Source of the DNA: Paenibacillus sp. SY21-1
Lineage (GTDB): Bacteria > Bacillota > Bacilli > Paenibacillales > Paenibacillaceae
Direction of reading: 5' to 3'
DNA: 64,000 nucleotides
NCBI RefSeq assembly: GCF_005222705.1
Contig: NZ_STGF01000008.1
Location: forward strand, 1-64,000
The notes under the pieces were generated by a model. It did no database searches. It was not told the DNA's origin and saw nothing but the letters and a program-made list of their open reading frames with translations. Position numbers and translations under genes: made by a program. How positions within the stretch are numbered: position 1 is the first letter of the stretch; the number at the start of each line of letters is the position of its first letter. This document shows, one piece after another, positions 18,791-26,855 of the stretch.

Positions 18791-19656
18791 TAGCGCGACT
18801 CCCAACGGCCAAGAATCCCGCAAGGAAGATGAAGGCCGGAGTTTGTGATCGGCAGGCCGATTTCGCCGCAGTTGATTTCGCCTCCGTATTTGGCATGCAT
18901 CGTCATATGCAGCAGATTGTGCAGGACAGACGGAGAGAGACCGGTCGTGTAGGAATTAATGAGAAGAAACAGCGGATTATCCGATAAAATAGTCGTACAG
19001 GACTGCAGGAAGGGATACAGGTTTTCTTCCAGCTTCCAGGTTTCGCCGTTTGGTCCGCGACCATAGGAAGGCGGGTCCATAATGATGGCATCGTACTGCT
19101 TGCCGCGGCGCTGCTCGCGCTGCACGAATTTGAATACATCATCCGTAATGTAACGGATCGGCGCCGACTCCAGTCCGGAAAGCTGCGCATTCTCCTTCGC
19201 CCACTGAACCATTCCCTTGGCTGCGTCAACATGGCATACCTCAGCTCCTGCCGAAGCTGCGGCAACGGTTGCCCCTCCGGAATAAGCAAAAAGGTTGAGC
19301 ACGCGAATCGGTCTGCCGGCATTGCGGATTTTGTCCATCATCCAGCTCCAGTTGACCGCTTGCTCGGGAAACAGACCGGTGTGCTTGAAATTGGTTGGCT
19401 TGATATGGAAGTTCAGCTTGCCGTAAGAAATGGTCCAGCGTTCAGGCAAGCGCTCGCTCATTTGCCACTGGCCCCCGCCCGAATTGCTGCGATGATAGCG
19501 GCCGTCCGCGTTTTTCCATTGATGGCTTTCCTTGGCGATCGGCCAAATAATTTGCGGATCGGGACGGCGAAGCGTGTATGGTCCCCAGCGCTCAAGCTTG
19601 TCTCCATCTCCCGTATCTATCACTTCATAATCGTTCCATTGGTCTGCTACATACAT
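18790..19656 (-). CDS. Class I SAM-dependent methyltransferase (RlmI-like group)
   Basis: This 288-residue protein has a Rossmann methyltransferase core. RVLNLFAYSGGATVAAA binds SAM, CHVDAAKGMVQWAKENA is the ribose-binding strand, and MDPPSYGRG is the catalytic-site motif of the COG1092 rRNA-methylase group. It lacks the N-terminal PUA domain found in RlmI, so its substrate could differ. Coupling to an RNA pseudouridine synthase supports an RNA-modification role (inference). The ATG at 19656 is preceded by AAGGAAGGG. A longer frame upstream has no ribosome site. Confidence 0.82.
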   Translation of the reverse strand: MYVADQWNDYEVIDTGDGDKLERWGPYTLRRPDPQIIWPIAKESHQWKNADGRYHRSNSGGGQWQMSERLPERWTISYGKLNFHIKPTNFKHTGLFPEQAVNWSWMMDKIRNAGRPIRVLNLFAYSGGATVAAASAGAEVCHVDAAKGMVQWAKENAQLSGLESAPIRYITDDVFKFVQREQRRGKQYDAIIMDPPSYGRGPNGETWKLEENLYPFLQSCTTILSDNPLFLLINSYTTGLSPSVLHNLLHMTMHAKYGGEINCGEIGLPITNSGLHLPCGILGRWESR

Positions 19657-19769
19657 ATTCGATTTAACCCTTCCTTGACGTTGATTTTGTACTATAATAA
19701 ATGTCATCGATAATTATATCGAAGCTTTCAGATTGAAGCAATGAATCAAAAGAAACGGAGCATGGAAAA

Positions 19770-20444
19770 ATGGAAAAAAGACAACAAGGGGCACTCCTAT
19801 TGCTGCTGGTCAGCGCCAGCGCGCTGATCGGGCTGGCAGCATGGCTTCCCGATCAAGGCGGTTATGCCATCGACCGCTATGCCGAAACGCTGGCGGCAGC
19901 CGTCAGAAGCGACGGGCTTACGGCCTTGTCGCGCTTGCTCGCCTATCTTGGGAGCACGATCGGCGTAATCGCAATCACGCTAATCTGCGCACTGGGTCTC
20001 GGATGGAAAGCGGGCTGGCGCAGCGGGGCTCTGCTGATCGGAGGAGTGGGAGCGGCATACGGAATGAATCTGCTGCTTAAAGCGTTGTTTAACCGCGCGA
20101 GACCGGAGCTTGCTTGGGGCATTGAAGTAAGCGGGGCGAGCTTCCCGAGCGGCCACGCTACTCTCGGCTGCGCAATGTTCGGCTTAATCGCGCTTTTGCT
20201 GCTTCGCATCCCCGGTATCGGCAAGCTTTGGCGCGCTGTTATTGTCTGCGGTGCGGCAGCGATCATTTTGCTGATGGCCGCAAGCCGCGTATATTTTCAT
20301 GTTCATTATTTGTCCGATGTTCTGGCCGGTTTGGCGTCCGGGCTGCTGGTCATTTCCGTTGTGCTGCTTGTGGCCGGAAATCCTCAGCGCGCCCGTTCTG
20401 GGCATCTTCGGCAGGTCGGGAATGGAGTGAAGACGGATGCTTAG
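19770..20444 (+). CDS. PAP2-family membrane phosphatase
   Basis: This 224-residue protein has about six membrane helices and the three PAP2 active-site motifs: KALFNRARP, PSGHA, and SRVYFHVHYLSDVLAG with the catalytic His/Asp. Relatives remove phosphate from undecaprenyl pyrophosphate or phosphatidic acid at the outer membrane face. GGAG lies nine bases before the ATG. A TATAAT is visible in the divergent intergenic region. It overlaps the next small gene by eight bases. Confidence 0.9.
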   Translation: MEKRQQGALLLLLVSASALIGLAAWLPDQGGYAIDRYAETLAAAVRSDGLTALSRLLAYLGSTIGVIAITLICALGLGWKAGWRSGALLIGGVGAAYGMNLLLKALFNRARPELAWGIEVSGASFPSGHATLGCAMFGLIALLLLRIPGIGKLWRAVIVCGAAAIILLMAASRVYFHVHYLSDVLAGLASGLLVISVVLLVAGNPQRARSGHLRQVGNGVKTDA

Positions 20445-20622
20445 CTTTGAATGCGAATGCGGCAACAAAACGAGATTGTACGCGACAGGCGATTGCGACG
20501 AGCAAGGCAGAGAGTATATTGAAATTGAAGATGATGAGAGACTCTCCGTTATAATCGGCGACAAAAGCATGCTGCTGCGCTGCTCCTTCTGCGGCTATAC
20601 ATACAGGCTGGAGCAATACTAA
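20437..20622 (+). CDS. Zinc-ribbon-like mini-protein
   Basis: This is a 61-residue protein with two cysteine knuckles, CECGN near the start and CSFCGY near the end, spaced as in zinc ribbons. It overlaps the 3' end of the PAP2 gene by eight bases and has GGAG upstream, so it is probably co-translated. No function is recognised. Confidence 0.75.
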   Translation: MLSFECECGNKTRLYATGDCDEQGREYIEIEDDERLSVIIGDKSMLLRCSFCGYTYRLEQY

Positions 20623-20713
20623 CGTTAGCCGTGAGGAGCATACTTCCGGCAATAGATGGATCGGTAGGGCATGCAAACAAAGAGAACAAATCGGCGTACT
20701 TGCGCGAATATGG

Positions 20714-20758
20714 ATAAGAAACAAGGACGTTCCTTACGGGAACGTCCTTGTTTCTTAT
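20714..20758. terminator. Perfect 20-bp hairpin, terminator in both directions
   Basis: A 20-base arm (20714-20733) is exactly complementary to 20739-20758 across a TTACG loop, with A/T-rich outer ends. It separates the PAP2 pair from the next operon. Confidence 0.8.
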
Positions 20759-20779
20759 ACGGGAATCCCGAAATACGAA

Positions 20780-20849
20780 TTGACAAAATTACGTGTTTTG
20801 TATACATTTGTATACATAAGTAGTTGTATGCATTCTTTTGCATGCAAAA
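20780..20849 (+). promoter_or_regulatory. Promoter with three palindromes ahead of the ABC exporter
   Basis: TTGACA (20780-20785) is followed by a -10-like TATACA/TACATT (20801-20808). The palindrome TGTATACA appears twice in direct succession, at about 20800 and 20810. The perfect 14-base palindrome TTTTGCATGCAAAA lies at 20836-20849 between the start point and the ribosome site. This layout suggests one or two repressors. The regulator is not encoded beside it. Confidence 0.6.
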
Positions 20850-20870
20850 TTCCCGAAAGGAGCCATGACT

Positions 20871-21242
20871 ATGAGGCATAGGGAGGAAGGTCGTTTTAAC
20901 GATGCAAGTTCGGAACATCTGGCGGCGGACGAGACAAGAGGACGCGGGAGGTTTCGGGAGGGAGAGCAGCGCAGAAGGTCAGGCAAGCCGTGCGACGGGA
21001 ATGAGCAGGGGCGCGGCGGAGCGCAGACGTTTCGCAGAGGCAAAATACTTGTTTTTCTCGAGCAGCTTCAAGTGAAACGCGCAACCCTCGCCAAGCAGCT
21101 GGGTCAGCCCGAGTTTCAAGCAATTTATCCGATGATAAGCAGCGAGCTCAAAGCTGTCGATCAAATTATCGAGGAATACGTCTATTTATTCGATCTTCGC
21201 GAGGAACGAGAGGATCAACCGAAAACCGACAATGGAGAGTGA
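20871..21242 (+). CDS. Hypothetical protein co-transcribed with ABC exporter
   Basis: This 123-residue protein has a very polar Arg/Glu/Gly-rich first half, probably disordered, and a helical second half (RRGKILVFLEQLQVKRATLAKQL through EEYVYLFDLREER). The ATG at 20871 lies eight bases after AAAGGAG. An ATG six bases earlier is too close to that site. Its stop overlaps a GTG of the ABC gene (GTGA), so the two proteins are probably made together. No family was recognised. A regulatory or accessory role for the exporter is only a guess. Confidence 0.65.
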   Translation: MRHREEGRFNDASSEHLAADETRGRGRFREGEQRRRSGKPCDGNEQGRGGAQTFRRGKILVFLEQLQVKRATLAKQLGQPEFQAIYPMISSELKAVDQIIEEYVYLFDLREEREDQPKTDNGE

Positions 21243-21247
21243 GCGGA

Positions 21248-22975
21248 TTGCTTCGACGTTTTTTTTCTTATTACAAGCCCTACAAAGGGTTGTTTTTGCT
21301 CGACTTTTCCTGCGCAGTTATTGCAGGTATGCTGGAGCTCGCTTTTCCGCTTGCCATCAGCAAGCTTATAGACGATCTGCTGCCGACGCAAAATTGGAAG
21401 ATCATCGTAGCGGCATGCGCCGGATTGCTGGCTATCTATGCGCTTAATACGGTGCTTAATTATGTGGTGACCTACTGGGGGCACATGCTGGGCATTAATA
21501 TTGAAACGGATATGCGCCGTAAAATGTTTTCGCATATCCAGAAGCTGTCCTTCCGTTTCTTCGACAATCACAAGACCGGCCATTTGATCGGTAGAATGAC
21601 CAACGATTTGAACGATATCGGGGAAATTGCCCATCACGGGCCGGAGGACGTTTTTATTGCAGTGATGACGCTAATCGGCTCGTTCTCGCTTATGGCGTAT
21701 ATTAATTTGGAGCTTGCGCTCATTACGTTTACGATTATTCCGGTTATGTCGTGGCTGATCATTAAATTCGGCGGTAAAATGTCCACCACCTACAGAAGGC
21801 TATTCGGCGATGTCGGCAATTTTAATGCCCGAATTGAAGAAAATGTAGGCGGGATTCGCGTCGTGCAATCGTTCGCGAACGAGCAGCATGAGAAGAAGCT
21901 GTTTGCGAAGGACAATCAGAATTTCCGGTCGACCAAGCTGCTTGCGTACAAAACGATGGCTCAGAGCATTTCAGTCAGCTATATGATGATGCGTCTCGTT
22001 ACGATTTTTGTGATGGTATGCGGCGCCTGGTTTTTCATCAAGGGACAATTGGAAATGGGCGAATTCATGGCCTTTATTCTCTTATCCAACGTATTCTTCC
22101 GTCCGATCGAAAAAATTAATGCGGTCATTGAAAGCTACCCTAAAGGAATTGCCGGCTTTAAGCGCTATTTGGAGGTGCTTGATACGGAGCCGGAGATCGC
22201 GGATAAGCCCGGCGCCGTGTCCGTTGACTCGGTAACCGGCAACATTGCCTTTCATCAGGTAACGTTTGGCTACGAGCCTGGACGCCAAATTTTGAGCAAC
22301 ATCAATTTATCCATTAAAGCAGGGGAAACGGTTGCGTTTGTCGGACCGTCCGGCGCGGGAAAAACAACGATTTGCAGCCTGTTGCCGCGCTTTTATGACG
22401 TTCAGGAGGGCAGCATTACCGTCGATGGCAAGGACGTGCGCGACTTGAAGCTGCAGTCGCTGCGCAAGCATATCGGCATTGTTCAGCAGGATGTGTTTTT
22501 GTTCGCAGGCTCGATTCGTGAAAATATTGCATACGGAGATTTGGAGGCGACAGACGAGCAAATATGGGAGGCGGCACGGAGAGCTTCTCTTGAAGAGATG
22601 ATTGCGAAGCTGCCTCAAGGCCTGGACACCATTATCGGTGAACGCGGCGTCAAGCTGTCCGGCGGTCAGAAGCAGCGTCTGTCCATTGCGCGGATGTTTC
22701 TTAAAAATCCTCCGATTCTTATTCTGGACGAAGCTACATCGGCGCTGGACACAGAAACCGAGCAGGCGATTCAGAAATCGCTGGCGGAGCTTTCCGTTGG
22801 CCGCACTACGCTGGTTATCGCACATCGTCTGACGACGATTAAAAACGCTGACCGCATCATCGTTGTGAACGAGAGCGGCATTGCCGAGCAAGGGAATCAC
22901 CAGGAGCTGGTGAAAGCGGGCGGCATTTACAGCCGTTTGCATGAAGCGCAATACAACGTGGCCACTCAGGCATAG
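21248..22975 (+). CDS. ABC exporter half-transporter (YgaD-like)
   Basis: This 575-residue protein (578 if the GTG at 21239 is used) has six membrane helices and one ATPase domain, so it should work as a homodimer. All site motifs are canonical: GPSGAGKTT, LSGGQ, ILILDEATSALD and the H-loop IAHRLTT. TTG at 21248 is preferred because GGAG lies ten bases upstream and the protein then begins LLRRFFSYYKPYKG, the usual family start. The GTG at 21239 almost touches that site. Substrate unknown. It follows a polar hypothetical protein and precedes an MFS exporter. Confidence 0.9.
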   Translation: MLRRFFSYYKPYKGLFLLDFSCAVIAGMLELAFPLAISKLIDDLLPTQNWKIIVAACAGLLAIYALNTVLNYVVTYWGHMLGINIETDMRRKMFSHIQKLSFRFFDNHKTGHLIGRMTNDLNDIGEIAHHGPEDVFIAVMTLIGSFSLMAYINLELALITFTIIPVMSWLIIKFGGKMSTTYRRLFGDVGNFNARIEENVGGIRVVQSFANEQHEKKLFAKDNQNFRSTKLLAYKTMAQSISVSYMMMRLVTIFVMVCGAWFFIKGQLEMGEFMAFILLSNVFFRPIEKINAVIESYPKGIAGFKRYLEVLDTEPEIADKPGAVSVDSVTGNIAFHQVTFGYEPGRQILSNINLSIKAGETVAFVGPSGAGKTTICSLLPRFYDVQEGSITVDGKDVRDLKLQSLRKHIGIVQQDVFLFAGSIRENIAYGDLEATDEQIWEAARRASLEEMIAKLPQGLDTIIGERGVKLSGGQKQRLSIARMFLKNPPILILDEATSALDTETEQAIQKSLAELSVGRTTLVIAHRLTTIKNADRIIVVNESGIAEQGNHQELVKAGGIYSRLHEAQYNVATQA

Positions 22976-23003
22976 AATGATATAGAAAAGAGTGTTGATC
23001 TCT

Positions 23004-24221
23004 ATGAATCCATTAGCAGATTCCGTCGCAGCCGTACCATCGAGACGGACGCAGCGCGCCTTGATTCTCGGCAGCCTGGCAGCCTTCGGGCCGCTGTCGC
23101 TGGATATGTACTTGCCGGCTTTGCCTACGCTGGCCTCGGAACTTAATACAACGGCTTCTATGATACAGCTAACGCTTACCGCCTGCTTGCTCGGTCTGGC
23201 ACTGGGCCAATTGTTCGCAGGTCCGCTCAGCGATGTGCTGGGGAGACGCAAGCCGTTAATTATTGCACTGATTATTTATAGCATAAGCTCCATCTTATGC
23301 GTATTCGCGCCATCGGTAGAGCTGCTTATTGTGTTCAGGCTCGTTCAAGGGCTGTCCGGCGCCGCAGGGATCGTCATTTCACGGGCGATTGTCCGAGATT
23401 TGTATTCAGGTACGGAGCTTACAAAGTTTTTTGCAACGCTTATGCTCATTAATGGGGCAGCGCCGATTCTTGCCCCTATCTTCGGCGGGCAATTATTGCA
23501 ATTCATGTCATGGCGCGGCGTATTCGTTGCCCTAACCGTTTACGGGGTTATTATGCTGATAGCCGTCGTCTCGGGCTTGCCGGAGTCATTGCCTGCCGAA
23601 CGCAGGCAATCCGGAGGGCTGAGAGAGACGTTCTCGACATTCAGTCGCCTGCTCAAAGATCGTTTGTTTATCGGCTATTGCTTGTCTCAGGGGTTGGTTA
23701 TGGCAGCGATGTTCGCCTATATATCAGGCTCATCCTTTGTGCTGCAAAATTTGTACGAGGTTTCTGAGCAGGCGTACAGTCTGATTTTTGCCATGAACGG
23801 CGTCGGCATAATTGCAGCGGGCCAGGTAGCCGGCAGGTTGGCCGGCAAAGTGAAGGAATCTGTTTTGCTGGCGATCGGGTTAGGCATTGCCGCGACAGCG
23901 GGGGTTAGTCTGCTGCTCGTCGTGGTGATGGACGGAGGGTTGGCGGCGCTGTTGGTTACGCTCTTTTTCGTCGTTGCCAGCGTGGGGTTAGTGGCGGCAA
24001 CAGCCTCATCGCTTGCGATGCAAAGCCAAGGGAAGGCTGCGGGCAGCGCCGCCGCCTTCCTGGGATTGCTGCCCTTCATTCTGGGAGCAGCAGTGGCTCC
24101 GCTCGTTGGACTTGCCGGCGAACGCGACGCACTGCCGATGGGAATCGTTATTGCGGTTGCGGATGTAGGGGCTGTGCTGTGTTATCTCTTCTTCGTCAGA
24201 GGAGCGAAATTGAAAAAATAA
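23004..24221 (+). CDS. MFS drug exporter, Bcr/CflA family
   Basis: This 405-residue protein has 12 membrane helices. Early motifs are typical of the Bcr/CflA multidrug group: GPLSLDMYLPALPTLA in helix 1, then LGQLFAGPLSDVLGRRKPL (motif A) and RLVQGLSGAAGIVISRAIVRDL. It is likely to export small toxic compounds using the proton gradient. ATG at 23004 is chosen over a GTG four codons earlier. It begins 28 bases after the ABC exporter and may share its transcript. Confidence 0.9.
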   Translation: MNPLADSVAAVPSRRTQRALILGSLAAFGPLSLDMYLPALPTLASELNTTASMIQLTLTACLLGLALGQLFAGPLSDVLGRRKPLIIALIIYSISSILCVFAPSVELLIVFRLVQGLSGAAGIVISRAIVRDLYSGTELTKFFATLMLINGAAPILAPIFGGQLLQFMSWRGVFVALTVYGVIMLIAVVSGLPESLPAERRQSGGLRETFSTFSRLLKDRLFIGYCLSQGLVMAAMFAYISGSSFVLQNLYEVSEQAYSLIFAMNGVGIIAAGQVAGRLAGKVKESVLLAIGLGIAATAGVSLLLVVVMDGGLAALLVTLFFVVASVGLVAATASSLAMQSQGKAAGSAAAFLGLLPFILGAAVAPLVGLAGERDALPMGIVIAVADVGAVLCYLFFVRGAKLKK

Positions 24222-24238
24222 ACAGGCTCTAAAAGAGG

Positions 24239-24277
24239 AAAATCCCCGAATCCTGTATTAGGATTGGGGGATTTTTA
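24239..24277. terminator. Terminator shared by the MFS and LysM genes
   Basis: AATCCCCGAATCCT pairs with AGGATTGGGGGATT (one mismatch) around GTATT and is followed by TTTTTA. The leftward LysM stop codon lies inside the hairpin. Confidence 0.75.
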
Positions 24278-25367
24278 GTACAGTGCCAGCTTTCAAGTCG
24301 TCGACATTGACGATATGATTGTAGTCGGCAATAAACATGGCATGTTTGTTTGTGCCGTAATATTTTTCGGAAATGCTGTACAACGTTTCGCCTTTTTTGA
24401 CGACATGGTCAACCGTTTTTTCCTCTTCCGCGCTTCCGCTATTGTCGGTGCTTGTGCTTTGCTTGTAGCCTTCCAGAGAAGGAATGGTCAGGATACTGCC
24501 CGCCTTCAGAACGGCGTTTTTATCGAGATTATTCGTTTCGGCAATGTAATCTACGTAATGCTTGGATTTGAAGAACTGCAAGGAAATGCTCGAAAGCGTA
24601 TCCTGGGCTTGTACCATATAGGAAGCAGGGAGTGTAACTTTTGAATAATCCCGTGTTTCCTGCTTTGTACCGCCGCTTGAGCCGGATTTAATGGATAGTG
24701 CTGGGATGGTAAGCTTGTCCCCGGCTTTCATGTCGTTAATAAAAGCGATGCCGTTTGTTTCTGCGATCAGCGAAACATGATTTTTGGATTTGTAAAATTT
24801 CTCGGATATGGAGCTTAACGTATCGCCTTTCTGCACAATGTACGTAGCAGGCAATTTTACGGATGCCGTCGAAGTCGCAGGCGATGCAGTGCTAGCCGGC
24901 TGTTCCGATGGCGCCGCCGACTGTACAGGCGACTGCGCTGGCGATTGCTCGCTGCTGCCGCTTTGCGGTTGGCTGGTGGCGGAAGGCAGCGCTTGGACAG
25001 GCTCATTGTCATGAACGACAGGGCTGTCGGTTGCGGTAGGTGCCGTCTCGCTTTCAGCCCAGGCATTATCGGCTTCTCCGCTGGTTGGCAGTTCATTGTC
25101 CGTAACCTCTACGATGATGTTGTCGCTGGCTGCTGGCCCCGGACTGGCTTCGTACTCCAGACCGCTTGCATCTGCTGTAAGCGGGTCTTCGCCTGATGCC
25201 GCTATTCCGGTATTTGCCTCATTTGAGTTGGACAAAATGCTGTACAGCAAGGTGCAAATGACGACGATTAAAATGGCTGTTGCTAGGGAAAACATGAGTG
25301 CGGTACGTTTTTTCAATCCGGGCGACTTTTGGTAACGTTGTTTGCGTGGGCCATTTACCTCTTCCAA
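24258..25367 (-). CDS. Membrane-anchored protein with three LysM domains
   Basis: This 369-residue protein has a cytoplasmic basic start, one membrane helix (about 25-45), a long Ser/Thr/Pro/Ala-rich linker (to about 165) and three LysM modules. Each opens with a variant of YIVQKGDTLSSISEKFY and closes with LxIP. LysM binds peptidoglycan or chitin-like glycans, so the protein probably links membrane to wall. No enzymatic domain is present. TTG at 25367 is the start, eight bases after AAGGGAGAAG. The last codons are written into the terminator hairpin shared with the MFS gene. Confidence 0.88.
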   Translation of the reverse strand: MEEVNGPRKQRYQKSPGLKKRTALMFSLATAILIVVICTLLYSILSNSNEANTGIAASGEDPLTADASGLEYEASPGPAASDNIIVEVTDNELPTSGEADNAWAESETAPTATDSPVVHDNEPVQALPSATSQPQSGSSEQSPAQSPVQSAAPSEQPASTASPATSTASVKLPATYIVQKGDTLSSISEKFYKSKNHVSLIAETNGIAFINDMKAGDKLTIPALSIKSGSSGGTKQETRDYSKVTLPASYMVQAQDTLSSISLQFFKSKHYVDYIAETNNLDKNAVLKAGSILTIPSLEGYKQSTSTDNSGSAEEEKTVDHVVKKGETLYSISEKYYGTNKHAMFIADYNHIVNVDDLKAGTVLKIPQS

Positions 25368-25576
25368 GATGTAATCTTCTCCCTTACATGTAATTTCATA
25401 TAATTCGTATTATACTATATAGCACTAAACGAAAACTAAACAAGATAGGTTACAGCAAATTAAAGAAAAACGAAAACTTCTATCGGGTTCACACTGGTCA
25501 GACAGAGCGGATTAATGATATACTTCACATAAAGCCCGCAGCTTTGGCGGGTTATTTGCGTGTGCGGAGATGGAAG

Positions 25577-25617
25577 TAAACAAATCTATTGACGGTTTGT
25601 TTAATATCCTATAGGAT
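25577..25617 (+). promoter_or_regulatory. Promoter and inverted-repeat operator of the sugar importer
   Basis: TTGACG (25589-25594) and TAGGAT (25612-25617) are 17 bases apart. The -35 box lies between the arms of a perfect inverted repeat, TAAACAAA (25577-25584) and TTTGTTTA (25596-25603), a natural repressor position. Confidence 0.6.
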
Positions 25618-25662
25618 TACTTGTAATAGATCTTTATACAGACAACAAGGAGAGAGTAGACG

Positions 25663-26778
25663 ATGATTAACAGAAAGTTTCGTTTGATGTTCGCGCTTAT
25701 TATGGCCATTGCGATCGTTGCAACAGGCTGCGGACAAGCTAAATCAAACAACGGGGGCAACAACGGACAAGCGGCGCAGGTAGAAAATTTGCCTGAGGCG
25801 ATTAAAGAAAAAGGCGATATCAAACTGATGGTTATCCGCAAAATCGGCGGCGACGACCATACTGCGCAATTCTTGGCTGGCGCCAAGCAAGAAGGCGAGT
25901 CGCTTGGCTTTAAGGTCGATACATTCTCGGCAAACAACGATGCTGCCAAATTCCATGACGCGATTGCTCAAGCGACGAACGGAGACTATGACGGCGTATT
26001 GATCTCTCATGGCGATGACCCGGCAACGGTTGAGGACGTGAAGAAGCTTAAGGAGAAGGGAATTCCTGTAGTCGCCTTTGATTCGGTTGGCGAGCTTTCC
26101 GAAGTAGAGGGTGTAACCTTGACTTCGCAGAACGACGAGCTGCTTGCCCAGCAAACTTTGGATCAATTGGTTAAGGAATCCGGCGATCAAGCCAAACTGG
26201 TCTACCTGTGGGTTGACGGCTTTCCTGCAATGGTTCGTCGCAACAAGATTTATCAGGAGACGCTCGCGAAATACCCTGGTCTTTCAGAGGTTGAACGCTT
26301 TGGCGTAGCGAACGAAAATACTTCGGTTGATACGCAAAATGCGGTTGCGGCTATGCTGACCAAACATCCGAAAGGCGAAATCGACGCGATTTTTGCGACA
26401 TGGGATGCCTTTGCAATCGGCGCTGCAAGAGCGGTTGCCGAAGCAGGACGCACGGAAATTAAGATTTACGGCATTGACGTTTCGAATGCGGATCTTCAAA
26501 TGATGCAGCAAGAGAACAGTCCTTGGGTATCGACGGCGGCCGTTGATCCAAAAATGATCGGAGCGGTCAACATCCGGTTGCTGGCCAAAAAAATCGCCGG
26601 AGAGGAAACGCCTGCGGCATACAATTTGGAGCCTGCGCTCATTACGCAAGAGGCGCTCAAAGCATCATCCGAGCCGGTTAACATGGTTTCGCTGGCTACG
26701 ATTATCCCGGGCTGGGGCACGACGGACGCTTTTGAAGAGGATTGGATGAAAGCGTTGAAAGCAGCTAACGGCAAGTAA
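25663..26778 (+). CDS. Sugar ABC importer, substrate-binding lipoprotein
   Basis: This 371-residue protein is the extracellular binding component of a CUT2 (ribose/galactose type) importer. It has a lipoprotein signal ending in the lipobox VATGC (Cys near residue 24), a short Asn/Gly linker, and the two-lobed periplasmic-binding-protein I fold (LISHGDDPATVEDVKKLKEKGIPVVAFDS; IYGIDVSNADLQMM). The exact sugar cannot be read. AAGGAGAG precedes the ATG. A hairpin after the stop may raise its expression above that of the downstream genes. Confidence 0.9.
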   Translation: MINRKFRLMFALIMAIAIVATGCGQAKSNNGGNNGQAAQVENLPEAIKEKGDIKLMVIRKIGGDDHTAQFLAGAKQEGESLGFKVDTFSANNDAAKFHDAIAQATNGDYDGVLISHGDDPATVEDVKKLKEKGIPVVAFDSVGELSEVEGVTLTSQNDELLAQQTLDQLVKESGDQAKLVYLWVDGFPAMVRRNKIYQETLAKYPGLSEVERFGVANENTSVDTQNAVAAMLTKHPKGEIDAIFATWDAFAIGAARAVAEAGRTEIKIYGIDVSNADLQMMQQENSPWVSTAAVDPKMIGAVNIRLLAKKIAGEETPAAYNLEPALITQEALKASSEPVNMVSLATIIPGWGTTDAFEEDWMKALKAANGK

Positions 26779-26801
26779 GAGGCAAGATGAAATAGATGGA
26801 C

Positions 26802-26842
26802 GATTGAGGCGCCCTTATCCGTCAGGATGGGGGCGCTCAATC
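26802..26842 (+). other. Hairpin between binding-protein and ATPase genes
   Basis: GATTGAGGCGCCC (26802-26814) pairs with GGGCGCTCAATC (26831-26842) with a single bulge and no T-run. Such hairpins commonly stabilise the upstream message so the binding protein is made in excess. Confidence 0.6.
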
Positions 26843-26855
26843 CTGTTTGAGAGGG

